Assembly (NCBI RefSeq): GCF_030247195.1
Contig: NC_080672.1
Coordinates: 368,458,271 to 368,522,270 of the forward strand
Reading direction: 5' to 3'
DNA length: 64,000 nt
Source: Topomyia yanbarensis
Lineage: Eukaryota > Arthropoda > Insecta > Diptera > Culicidae
Position numbers and translations under genes: made by a program. How positions within the stretch are numbered: the stretch's first letter is position 1; every line of letters starts with the position of its first letter. The notes under the pieces are model-generated. The model searched no databases. It was not told the DNA's origin and saw only the letters and a program-made list of their open reading frames with translations. Shown in pieces: positions 11,620 through 21,591 of this stretch.

Positions 11620-13243
11620 CAGGGTGTTTGGTTCATGGTCAAGAATCTTTCGGGGGGTGATAGGCTGCCATATTTGGAGAAAAAAATTGTTCTACACATA
11701 CCATCAAATCTCAACCGTTACAGAGTTATTGAACTTTTAGTGTAAAAAACTTATTTGTCTTAAAATACCTCTAACTTAAAAAGTATACTTTGTATTTTAA
11801 ATGTTTTAGTTCCATTCGAAAGGTGAGAAAATTTCGCATTGAGTGATGCTCTCACATGTTTCAGCTAATGAGTTTAAGTAGCCTTTTCAAAGTAATTTAT
11901 TGAAAATTAAACAATTTCAAACGATTTTTCGTTCATTTCTTGAAAATCCTAATAGTTAACCTTATCATTTTAATAATTCAGATTGTTAGCCTTGATGAGC
12001 TGCTTAATTTGTTCTTTGGCATGATACACTTACCTATTCTTATTTTCATGATTTTGGGTTATTCAACTTGGATATTTTTATCCCATTTTCACTAGTACCA
12101 GCTATAATTGAAAAATTACGGCACTTATTGTACTTTTTTTCTTTTTATTCGAAAGCCAGGAAAATTTTATATTGAAAAATGTTTTAATACCTTTCAGTTA
12201 AGTGAATTTAGTATTCTTTTAAAAGCAAATTAGTTTAAAGTTAGTGCTACTATTAGCATTTTTGTTAATTTTCTTAAAATAGTAAATAATAAACATCACC
12301 ATTATTATCATGGAAATAATGCATCTCAGCAAGTTCTACAGTTCTTTCATTGACTCCATTCAATTATCTCTTTTGGTTTCGACGCAAAATCGTTTTTATC
12401 ACATCGTTTCATAAGCAAAAATAACGATTTCGAACCCACTACATTTGTGGCAGGGTCACGCTGTGTTAACTATTAATTAGCAGCAAAATGAAAAGGGATA
12501 TAGACAAAGTGTCAAATAAAAAGTTATAGAGAACATTAAGGGGCATCAAATGAACAATAGTAACGATAAACTTTGTTGATTAATAATTAGAATAATTAAA
12601 AAACTCTCCAAAAGACTCAAATTTTGAGTTAATTCGTTAGTAAAAAATCATTTGGTACACTTAACTAAAAGATATTTGTACATACACTGATAGGACATTA
12701 TCTCAGCTTTCCAATGAAATCTTGTAAATAACGATATAAAGCATATTTTTTAGATTAGAGTCTTTTAAGCACTAGCAAGTCGGTTACAGGAAAAGTATAG
12801 TAATGAAATTACAAAGAAATAAGAAGAGATAGAAATATGACGTCCAAGAACAAATTATGAATCGTCCTAAAACCCAACTTTTGGATAATGGATATTGCTA
12901 TAATCATACTCCATTATTTCGAGAAAATTAGCAAAAACCTCCTCAAAAACACTATTTTTTAACTACTTTACAGCTAAAAGGTAATTAAAACTAATTAGTT
13001 AAAATATATGAGAACACCATTCAATAGGAAATTTTCTCACCTTTCGAATGGAACTGAAATATTTAAAATATAAAGTATACTTTTAAAGTTAAAGGTATTT
13101 TAAGACAAATAAGTTTTTTACACAAAAAGCTCAATAACTCTGTAACGGTTGAGATTTGATGGTATGTGTAGAACAATTTTTTTCTCCAAATATGGCAGTC
13201 TATCACCCCCCGAGAGATTCTTAACCATGAACCAAACACCCTG
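11620..13243 (+). mobile_element. Long-TIR TA-target element, copy 1
   Basis: A 1624-bp element with TIRs starting CAGGGTGTTTGGTTCATGG. The termini stay similar for more than 200 bp (including CATACCATCAAATCTCAACC and AAGGTGAGAAAATTTC) and then fade. It is flanked by TA (11618-11619 and 13244-13245). The opposite foldback arm at about 11160-11185 (GCATATATCTC) preserves the empty site. A second copy lies reversed at 18821-20450. It has no transposase-like frame and is AT-rich throughout. Confidence 0.85.
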
Positions 13244-13734
13244 TATGTATGAGAAAATGATAAAATTTAATATGAATGACAAAAAGCCCTATAACCCCAA
13301 CTTCTCGTATTCGGACTAAGGTCAAAAGGGTTCCGTTCGACTTCTGAGATTTTTTCACATTAGAAAAACTACAAAATATGTATGATTTGCATCACGGAGC
13401 AGAAAAATCATTAAAAATATGGGATTTTGGGGCCAAAATGACCCAGTACCCCACTTTCCCGTATTTTCCTAGAAACAAAAATATCTCCATTCAAATACTA
13501 AGATTAAAAAATAGGTATAAATTATAATTTTCTGTTTGCTACTTCAAAAGTTATAGCATTTAATGTATTTTTCATCCATATTTTCCCATACTACCAATTT
13601 TAAAAAAATTCAAGCGAAGTGGGCGGGGGTCTAAAATTGTCCAAATGATGTGAAATTTGGCATCTGAGTTTGCTTTGACATTTGTCACAATATGAGAGGG
13701 GGGGGCCTTTGAGAATTAAAAAAAAATATATAAA

Positions 13735-13945
13735 ATATACACAACAATCAACCGGTCAAACAATATTCCACATCCCTAAGCTAAGAGTCAACCTAGGGAA
13801 GAAAAAAAGAAGAAAGAAGACAGCTATATCAAAGTCACCCGAAAACACAAAAAGGCATCATGTATCTAACAGCGACAACCAAAGCTCGCTGCGACAAAGA
13901 CATAGACGCAAACACAAGCAAGGGAGAGAGCAGACGGAATAAAAA
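13735..13945 (+). pseudogene. LINE ORF1 relic, 3' part
   Basis: The frame continues as YTQQSTGQTIFH and then a Lys/Arg-rich tail (KKKRRKKTAISKSPENTKRH). Joined across the foldback after removing one ATATACAC copy, the sequence reads TGC ATA TAC followed closely by CAA CAA. This resembles the C-x-x-C-Q-Q zinc-knuckle start expected after the RRM-like region of LINE ORF1, with a small deletion. It is therefore probably the other half of the relic at 7138-7583. Low certainty for the knuckle itself. Confidence 0.4.
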
Positions 13946-14456
13946 AAATGTAGTAACTACCGCACGAGTGAACGAATTTTCACTTGATTGTGTCCTTCAC
14001 GCGCCAAAATGTTTCGAATTTATCTAGTCTAGTCTAGTCTAGTCTGCACATACACAGCCAATCCTGGAAAATTGCAGAGATTCGCCTACAATTTTTCTTG
14101 TCATAGACGGGAGCGGAAAAAATGTTTGCATCCGACGCGTATGGCTACTACGATCCGTTTTTCCCAAAATGTTTCGAATTTATCTCATCAGTAACTAGTA
14201 TCAAATTGGCGCTAGTTAGACATTAATTTCAAAAACTTCTAAACGGGTTTTAGCTTTCTCATCAGTAAACCAGAGCGCCTGTGCTTGCTTCCCGAGGCAT
14301 TACTCGGGACCAGCCAATTTCTTTGGACGTTCACGTAAGCTGCAGCTGTTTGGATTTAGTATCAAACTAATACCTAGTTGGATTCATCATCCAAGTGGCC
14401 CTTAAGGCTCAAGTTACTTTCTTTGAGCATGTGTTTTAGAATTGAACATTTGGGAG
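13946..14456. repeat. Repeat-derived stretch with TCTAG pentamer run
   Basis: Contains a (TCTAG)n run (14023-14044), a type of short pentamer tail often left by non-LTR retrotransposons. A block at 14170-14400 carries CATCAGTAACTAGTATCAAA and CTAGTTAGACATTAA motifs that recur in altered form at 15930-16030. No gene. Confidence 0.4.
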
Positions 14457-14458
14457 TA

Positions 14459-14838
14459 GGGGAACATGGGGAGGCTTGACCAAGCACAAAATTCTATTTT
14501 TGGCTATGGCGTCTTCTATTCGATTCTTAAATTTTTTTCAAAGTATATTTTTTTATAATTATGTCATTATTTTTTGTTATTATTTTTCAAAATTCTTTTG
14601 ATCAAGCCTCCCCACGCCTTGGTCAAGTCTTCCCGCATTGGGGAGACTTGACCAAAAAAAACAATCACAGAAAAACTTTTTTACATTTCAAAAATTAAAA
14701 TAAAAATTCGGCAAAAAATCATGAAGACGCACAAAAACTTTGCACATTATATCTCAATGACTTTTGAGGGATTGAAGGCTTTTTTAGAGCTTTATGCAGT
14801 TTTAACTGAAAACCTGGTCAAGTCTCCCCATGTACCCC
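14459..14838. mobile_element. TA-target MITE (380 bp)
   Basis: Terminal inverted repeats GGGGAACATGGGGAGGCTTG (14459) and the reverse complement of GGGGTACATGGGGAGACTTG (to 14838), flanked by TA at 14457-14458 and 14839-14840. Internal phrases CCTCCCCACGCCTTGGTCAAG and GGGGAGACTTGACC add a second, inner pair of related inverted sequences. Non-coding. Confidence 0.8.
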
Positions 14839-14840
14839 TA

Positions 14841-15140
14841 TGCGTAGGAAAAATTGTGTACAGCTTTGCCGGCGATTTACCCTATAAAGCATTCATTAAA
14901 CTCTAAAAGAAGAAAATCAGTCGATTTATTAGATAATCAGGATTCAAATCATGCAAAATAGTTGGTTCAATTCGTGTAGACGTTCACCGAAAGTTCTTTG
15001 AACCTTAAGGTGGTGCTAGTTCGAAAATCTAAAATTCAAGTTTATCTTAGGTAGGTACAAGACCGTCTTAAGACTACGCGGGGCCTCTGTGCACTTCTTA
15101 GCCAAGGAGGCCCTATAGTTCAACAGGTGTAAACATATTA
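14841..15140. other. No feature recognised
   Basis: AT-rich sequence. No element boundary, RNA gene or coding signal is seen. Confidence 0.4.
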
Positions 15141-15263
15141 ATGTGGTTTTCGTTTGAGGCGAAGCTGAGTCAGTTCCTAACCCCAACTGCTGTCAAAATG
15201 TATGAACTGACAGCGGTTGGGGTTAGAACCTGACTCAGCTTCAGGTTCAAGCGAAATCGCCAT
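15141..15263. mobile_element. Palindromic hairpin MITE
   Basis: Arms containing GAAGCTGAGTCAG.TTCTAACCCCAAC (dot marks a mismatch) and its reverse complement are separated by about 10 nt, giving one ~120-bp imperfect hairpin. A half-copy (TTAGAACCTGACTCAG) occurs alone at 28890-28910. Non-coding. Confidence 0.75.
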
Positions 15264-17035
15264 AAGAGTTATATTCAATGTATATAACAAAGCATCACAT
15301 CCTAGAAATGAGTTCAACATATCACGTTTTAACTCAATATTTCTAAAATGGAATTATTATCATTGTCATTCGTGCGGTGACTCTCGGACCAATAGATCGT
15401 TAGAAAGAATAGTGCTAATCCGTTGTCAAGGTTATCTTGCGCATTCTCCTCCTCATCGAGGTTTCAGCATTCTCTCTCTTCTTTTGTGTGTGCGCGTTTG
15501 CCGTTACTCGGCTAGCAGAGCAGTAAAGTGTCTCTTTTCTAGTAAGCCGCCTGGATACTGTTATATATGTATAAAAATTAAGTACCGCGATATTACATTC
15601 CCCATCCTTGTCTGTCTTGATACCGTCTTGCACTAGGTAATAGGGTTTCTAGTACCGACCCCTTCTAGCGAGTACCGGTTCTACGATACTGGAACATTTT
15701 GGTCAAAAAAACTATATAAAAATGTTAAAAAATATATTTTTATTGGTAATACACAAGTGACGTAGATATTCGAACCCTAACACCGCCCCCTTCCCCCTAG
15801 TAGTATTGGGACACCAATTTCGAATCTTCTCCTTGGAAACAACGAAACTTTTTTGCCAAAAATATAGTTGTTTTTCTCATGCATGAGGGCACAAAACCTA
15901 ACTTAAAATTAGTTTTTTAGCGTTTCGGATTCTCCTCATCAGTACCTAGCACCAGTCTTTGGGCTAGTTAGACGATAAATCTAAGCTAACACCAAAGCTG
16001 ACACTATTTAGACGCTCAATCCTAAATCCAAAAAGTCATACGTCTTGCATGGACTAAGCAACTGGCATGTTCCGAGTGATGTCTCGATATCCGCTTTCTC
16101 ACCCCTTTTGTCCCGCCAAACAAAGTTGCTGCAGTGCCCCGAAGCTCGAAGATTCGTTATTATTCGAAGATTATTCGTTTAGCATGTACAACTAGTATAC
16201 AATCTAATACACTTGAAAAGTGGCACGAGTTATAAGTACTGACCAACTGACAGTACTGTTGACTTAGCAGCAAACAAAGATCAAGTCCGTACACTGGCAA
16301 TTCCACACTCCAATCCGACAGAATTTACTTCCTCTTCGACCATAATCTCGCGAACGGTATTTATTCAGCATATTTTACAACTCCCTGGGACCGGATTGGC
16401 GATTTGCTCGATGGTAAACTGAATGAGTTTACAATATATCTGTTCTGTCCGGCCCGGCGCGAAGAGAAGTCAGCCCGGTCCTGTCCGGTTGGGCGCGACA
16501 AGGCGAGAATAAACAAACACTAGCCAATTACATCAGCGATTGGTCTCATAAACCCAGGCCCGGTATGTACTGCGCCAATTGATTACATCGTATGTACGTA
16601 TAGATGATACATACACACTGAGCATTAGCGGGTAATGCCGGTGCCACATCTATCGGGCAGAGGCAGAGACAGCCGACGCCGCCGCCGCCGCCCGTTTTGT
16701 GGACTTTTCAATCGCGAAAGATAAACAATCGATTTATTAATAGCTGAAAACAAGGTCTGCTGGCTTTGCAGGATTGTTTACGGGCGGGGAATATTTCTGC
16801 CGGAGTGAGTTGAATTAGCGACTCGGTGGCTGGTAGATAATAATTATTTATTTGAACATAATTTTAGGGTACTTAGGTTCGAGCTGGTATTCTTCGTTAA
16901 TGGTTTGAATAATGTTCAATGTACTTTTAATAAAAAAAAAAGTTAAAGTGAGCGTGGAGACCTGCATTATATAGGTTTCTAGTAATGTTTTCAAAGTGAA
17001 TCGTCTGTCGAAACTATAAAATAAAATTTCTAGGA
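15264..17035. other. Mostly featureless, with a GC-richer patch 16440-16830
   Basis: 15930-16030 carries motifs (CTCATCAGTACCTAGCACC, GGGCTAGTTAGACGATAA) related to 14170-14280, so it is likely an old MITE remnant. 16440-16830 is distinctly GC-richer, has a CCG trinucleotide run (16677-16692) and no known repeat motif. It may be regulatory or non-coding exonic DNA, but nothing proves it. No ORF with domain-like content. Confidence 0.4.
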
Positions 17036-17036
17036 A

Positions 17037-17205
17037 GTGGGCGTAGCGTAGTTGGTAAATCGATTGCCTTGTATGCAGCGCACCTGGGTTCCAGTCCCGA
17101 CCCCGCATACAGAGTTAGAAATCATAATCATCAAGTTATCATAAGAGATTTTTTTAATCTGAATAAAAGAATCACCTTAAGGTTAAAACTCCTATAATCG
17201 AAAGA
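17037..17205 (+). mobile_element. tRNA-derived SINE (family B), copy 1
   Basis: Begins GGGCGTAGCGTAGTTGG (box A) and carries GGTTCCAGTCC (box B, one base off the GGTTCGAGTCC of the other copy). A tail module follows containing GAATCACCTTAAGGTTAAAA. The second copy is at 46275-46440. The tRNA-like head lacks a proper acceptor stem and CCA context, so this is not a tRNA gene. Confidence 0.85.
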
Positions 17206-18135
17206 AAATCTTAAGAATATTGAAAATATCCTAAACGGGCTCGTTGCCTTGTAATATATCAAATATAGCTTCATCGATGAATAGAATTAATATTTTTTTA
17301 TACTTGGTGAAAAGAAAATCTATTCATTTCGAAGATTTTTTATATCGGGTTTAAAAAAAAACTTGTTTGCTGATTTGTGCAAAGGGAACTCAAAAGTTAA
17401 TCAATCAATCAGAATACTTAAAAGAAAAATGAAAATGACTTTCTTTTGTCCGAATCAAAACAATCTGAAAAATGGAATCTACGAATTAAATAGTTGCAGA
17501 CATAATAACGACATAAAAATTTGTCAGTGGCCAATTTATTAATGCTATTCGATATGAATCTGGCAAATCTGTGCCGACAGGAACATAATGCTTTACGACC
17601 CAGAACCGGTCACACTTTCGAACAATAATTGATCGTAGAAGCGAATAATAAACTTTATGGCCTATAAATCAATCAATCCGAATCGATATCAGTTTTTGGT
17701 CCCATTAGAGGCCAACTTGGCGATGACAGCTAACGACGCACCACCGTGTCGTGTGGCTTCCGCGCGAATGATCGATCATTCGATGTGCATAATAGATCAA
17801 TTGAGGTTGACCTTGCGGGGTGCGGTCTGGCACATAGATACAGAGTTGCAAGTACATTCCGAGAACTTAAAGTTTTAGGGAAAGTATCCGAATTTGGGAA
17901 TACGGTATCAATCTCATAATAAATGTCACAGTACATGTACTCTTATATTTTGTCAGGTAGTAGTATGAAACACTGACAATGCCAAAAAATCAAACATTAT
18001 GGCAACTCTGGCAAAATTAGCAGAAAGCAAATTTTGCCAGAATTTTGATTGAAATACCCTGGCTATGAGGGTCAGTTGAAAGTTCAATCTTTCCCATTTT
18101 TTGATATTTTGTAGCGTTGATCAATCATTTCAAAT
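17206..18135. other. No gene recognised
   Basis: A moderately GC-rich patch (17570-17880) contains overlapping open frames on both strands without domain content. The rest is AT-rich. No repeat boundary identified. Confidence 0.35.
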
Positions 18136-18325
18136 CTAGACCAACGTGTGAAAAGGGTGGAAGTCCAAATGAGAGTCTCTCTGTGTTTACTTTCTCTTTC
18201 GATTATTATGGCGTCAACATAAAACTTTCCAACATTATTTCAATAAATATTGAAAGACTCTGATGTTGTCTATCATATTATGCTAAGAGTTAAAGAGCAA
18301 GCGTAGAAGCGGCCGAGTTATTGAC

Positions 18326-18369
<44 letters not shown>

Positions 18370-18407
18370 CTTATTTGGACTTGCGCCCTTTTCTCATGTT
18401 GGTCTAG
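18136..18407. mobile_element. MITE with ~45-bp TIRs and an internal AG microsatellite
   Basis: The left end CTAGACCAACGTGTGAAAAG and right end (reverse complement CTAGACCAACATGAGAAAAG) continue as inverted matches through AAGTCCAAAT.AGAGTCTCT. An (AG)n run lies just inside the right TIR. Part of the left interior (CTCTTTGTTTACTTT-like) recurs near 56295, suggesting another remnant there. Target duplication unclear. Confidence 0.8.
18327..18367 (+). repeat. (AG)n microsatellite
   Basis: Uninterrupted AG dinucleotide run of ~41 bp, grown from the AGAGTCTCT-type terminus of the surrounding MITE. Confidence 0.97.
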
Positions 18408-18818
18408 AAATGTGTTTTAGAGACAAATGTTGTTTCAGTATAGATGTGTTTTTATCTAGTTTTTATAATGTTCTCGTGAGTTTGGTTCAAAATGCAATTT
18501 CATAGAAATGTTCCAAAGCGTTATAAATAACACTCAGTTTGTTGCATTATTGCACTTCAAATAACCAAATCAAAGGAGTCAAATTTGTAAAAAAAAATAA
18601 AGGGTTGAGTACAAGACGCGGTGACATTAAAAATGCAGTTATTTTTCACGAAATTGTTTTAAACCTATCAAGACTATTTAAGGCTATATACTCTTTAGCT
18701 TTAAAAGATTTCCCCGTATCATATTAAAAGGAAAACAGAGCTCGAATATTTTATCATTTTCCATAAGAAATTCTTCAGTTACTGTAGCACGAATGACATA
18801 CAAAACTTTGTGCCAATA
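18408..18818. other. No feature recognised
   Basis: AT-rich sequence without repeat boundaries, RNA gene or credible coding frame. Confidence 0.4.
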
Positions 18819-18820
18819 TA

Positions 18821-20450
18821 CAGCGTGTTTGGTTCATGGTTAAGAACCTCTCGGGGGTGATAGACTGTCATATTTGGAGAAAAAAAATGTTCTACATATA
18901 CCATCAAATCTCAACCGATACAGAGTTATTGAACTTTTTGTGTAAAAAACTTATTTGTCTTAAAATACATACCTCTAACTTAAAAAGCATACTTTGTATT
19001 TTAAATCTTTTCGTTCCATTCAAAAGGTGAGAAAATTTCCTATTGAATGGTGTTCTCATATCTTTTAGTTAATTAGTTTTAATTACCTTTTAGCTGTAAA
19101 GTAGCTAAAAGTTAGTGTTTTTGAGGAGGTTTTTGCTAATTTTCTCGAAATAATGAAGTATGATTATAGCAATATCCATTATCCAAAAGTTGGGTTTTAG
19201 GACGATTCATAATTTGTTCTTGGACATCATATTTCTATCTCTTCTCATTTCTTTGTAATTTCATTACTATACTTTTCCTGTAACCGACTTGCAAGTGCTT
19301 AAAAGACTCTAATCTGAAAAATATGGTTTATATCGTTATTTACAAGATTTCATTGGAAAGCTGAGAAAATGTCCTATCAGCGTATGTACAAATATCTTTT
19401 AGTTAAGTGTACTAAATGCATTTTTACTAACGAAATAACTCGAAATTTGTGTTTTTTGGAGTTTTTTAATTATTCTAATTATTAATCAACAAAATTTATC
19501 GTTACTATAGTTCATTCAAATGCCAATGCCCCTTAATGTCTCTGTAACTTTTTATTTGACACTTTGTCTATATCTCTTTTCATTTGGCTGCTAATTAATA
19601 GTTAACACAGCATGACCTCGCCACAAATGTAGTGGGCTCGAAATCGTTATTTTTGCATATGAAACGATGTGATAAAAACGATTTTGCGTCGAAACCAAAA
19701 GAGATAATTGAATGGAGTCAAAGAAAGAACTGTAGAACTTGCTGAGGTGCATTATTTCCATGATAATAATGGTGATGTTTAATGTGTACTATTTTAAGAA
19801 AATTAACGAAAATGCTTATAATTGCACTAACTTTAAACTAATTTACTTCTAAAAGAATACTAAAATCACTTAACTGAAAGGTATTAATACATTTTTCTCT
19901 GTAAAATTTAACTGGCTTTCGAATAAAAAGAAAAAAGTACAATAAGTGCCATACTTTTTCAATTAGAGCTGGTATTAGTGAAAATGAGATAAAAATATCC
20001 AAGTTAACTAAGCCAAACTCATGAAAATAAGAAAAGGTAAGTGTATCATGTCAAAGAACGAATTATGCAGCTCTTCAAGACTAACAATCTGGATTATTAA
20101 AATGATGAGGTTAACTATTAGGATTTTCAAAAAATGAATGAAAAATCGATTAAAATTGTTTAATTTTCACTAAATTACTTTGAAAAGGCTACTTAAACTC
20201 ATTAGCTAAAACATGTGAGGGCATCAATCAATGCGAAATTTTCTCACCTTCCCAGTGGACCTAAAATATTTGAAATACAAAGTATACTTTTTGAGTTAGA
20301 GGTATTTTAAGACAAATAAGTTTTTTACACAAAAAGTTCAATTACTCTGTAACGGTTGAGATTTGATGGTATGTGTAGAACAATTTTTTTCTCCAAATAT
20401 GACAGTCTATCATCTCCCGAGAGGTTCTTAACCATGAACCAAACACCCTG
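18821..20450 (-). mobile_element. Long-TIR TA-target element, copy 2 (inverted)
   Basis: A 1630-bp copy of the 11620-13243 element in the opposite orientation. TIRs CAGCGTGTTTGGTTCATGG and CCATGAACCAAACACCCTG are flanked by TA (18819-18820 and 20451-20452). Internal landmarks such as ATCCATTATCCAAAAGTTGG and AGCAAGTTCTACAG are present in reverse order. The two copies differ by scattered substitutions and small indels, so they are clearly related but not recent duplicates. Confidence 0.88.
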
Positions 20451-21001
20451 TATACTACAGTTGTTTAATTTTTCTCTGATAGTAAATCAATGACACACTT
20501 TAAAATAGTTTTAACTGGAAGACCAATATCACTTTTAAAGTTTTTTGTACCATTCACCTCATTTAGTAAATGCACTTCTAGTTAGTGAAACAATGACTGG
20601 CCGATCGCTTGAATAAATTCAAACTAAATGCTCAGGTTGGAAATCAACGGTTTACATCAAAAATAATCAAATACTTTAACTTTGATCAATAAACAAAGTT
20701 TTCAAGTTTGAATCTAAAACAATTAAATTGAAATTGGTTCAATATAAAATATGACTGCAAACTTGGAATAAAAGTAAACAGTATGCCCGTGCATTAGAAA
20801 TACCTACAAAGACATATTGTCAGATCACCCAAATCAGAAATATTAAACGGCAACAAAGCTAACAAATAAAAATAAAATGCATCAAGAGGCAAATCTTCCT
20901 AACGAGTATACCCAAATAATAAATAATAAATACAATTCGTACTTCATCACTTATGTTAATTCCGCTTCCGACTAGTTTACCTATTCAACTGTTTCGAAAG
21001 T

Positions 21002-21160
21002 AAACTCACTCACAACCAGCGCAAGGACGAACGCACCGTGTATAAACGCTGCAAGAACTTGTATTCAATCCAAACCTACACCAACCTGATACACCACAAA
21101 TTGAAGAGTGAAGTAAAGAAACGGTGCACCCGCAGGTACAGGAATCCGGAAAAATTGAGC
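21002..21160 (+). pseudogene. Open segment, possibly a transposase zinc-finger scrap
   Basis: A 53-codon open stretch without a start codon encodes a basic peptide with RTVYKRCKNLYSIQTYTNLI followed by HHKLKS and a stop. The spacing of a Cys before an S-x(4)-T-N-L-x-x-H-x-L-K phrase is reminiscent of BED-type fingers of hAT transposases. The first Cys of the expected CxxC is missing, so this is a weak resemblance only. It could equally be chance coding in unique DNA. Confidence 0.25.
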
Positions 21161-21380
21161 TAGCTCCTTTCAATGATTATTCCTCGGGATAGGCCGTTCC
21201 CAACATCAAATAATGGTGTTTTTTGACGTAGGACTACGTCTTTGTTTTCGACATGGAGGTACACGATGGTGACGGTACATCCCCTAGCGTTGTCCCAAAT
21301 CTTTGAAAAAATGACACTGTCCGGACTTGGAGAATTCGGTTAACCATAAGCTCCCCCCAGCAAATGTATAGTTTGTGTAC

Positions 21381-21427
21381 AATTTTTGACCACAATGTAG
21401 TTGCCATATACATTGTGGTCAAAAATT
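21381..21427. repeat. Perfect 19-bp hairpin
   Basis: AATTTTTGACCACAATGTA is followed by a 9-nt loop and its exact reverse complement. No flanking element boundary seen. Confidence 0.85.
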
Positions 21428-21591
21428 CTCACAGTTCACAAAATCACCGCTAAATGTCGCTGCAACCATCCGAAAGCGGACCTAAGAAGGAGTGAAGCTT
21501 CAAAAGATATACCAATTAGGAACTAGGAATCACATCAAAAGTTTTAAAAGGAAATCTACTTGTGAGTGTAAAGTCACTGGCAGCCAGTATA

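Larger units (their letters stand above)
7578..13734. mobile_element. Composite foldback element (6.2 kb, nested)
   Basis: The outer arms 7588-7815 and 13510-13722 are inverted copies; both carry GGGGG/CCCCC-flanked CTCATATTGTGACA and CATTAAATGCTATAACTTTTG motifs. Further arm segments pair as 9790-9834 with 13376-13420, and 11047-11240 with 13246-13375 plus 11570-11617. This leaves a loop at about 11240-11570. The arms are lengthened by later insertions: an inner foldback (7813-9465), a TA element at 9837-11044 and another at 11620-13243. The sequence ATATACAC occurs immediately outside both ends (7570-7577 and 13735-13742) and fits the hAT 8-bp target consensus nTnnnnAn, but the outermost bases of the two ends do not match each other. 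Confidence 0.7.
20453..21589. other. No gene; contains a possible BED-finger scrap and a perfect hairpin
   Basis: AT-rich, except for a GC-richer open segment at 21002-21160 (described separately) and a 19-bp perfect hairpin at 21381-21427. No other recognisable element. Confidence 0.4.

Noticed and set aside
17037..17110. Possible tRNA gene (boxes A and B)
   Set aside because: Acceptor stem does not close and the same head plus tail module recurs at 46275; it is a SINE.
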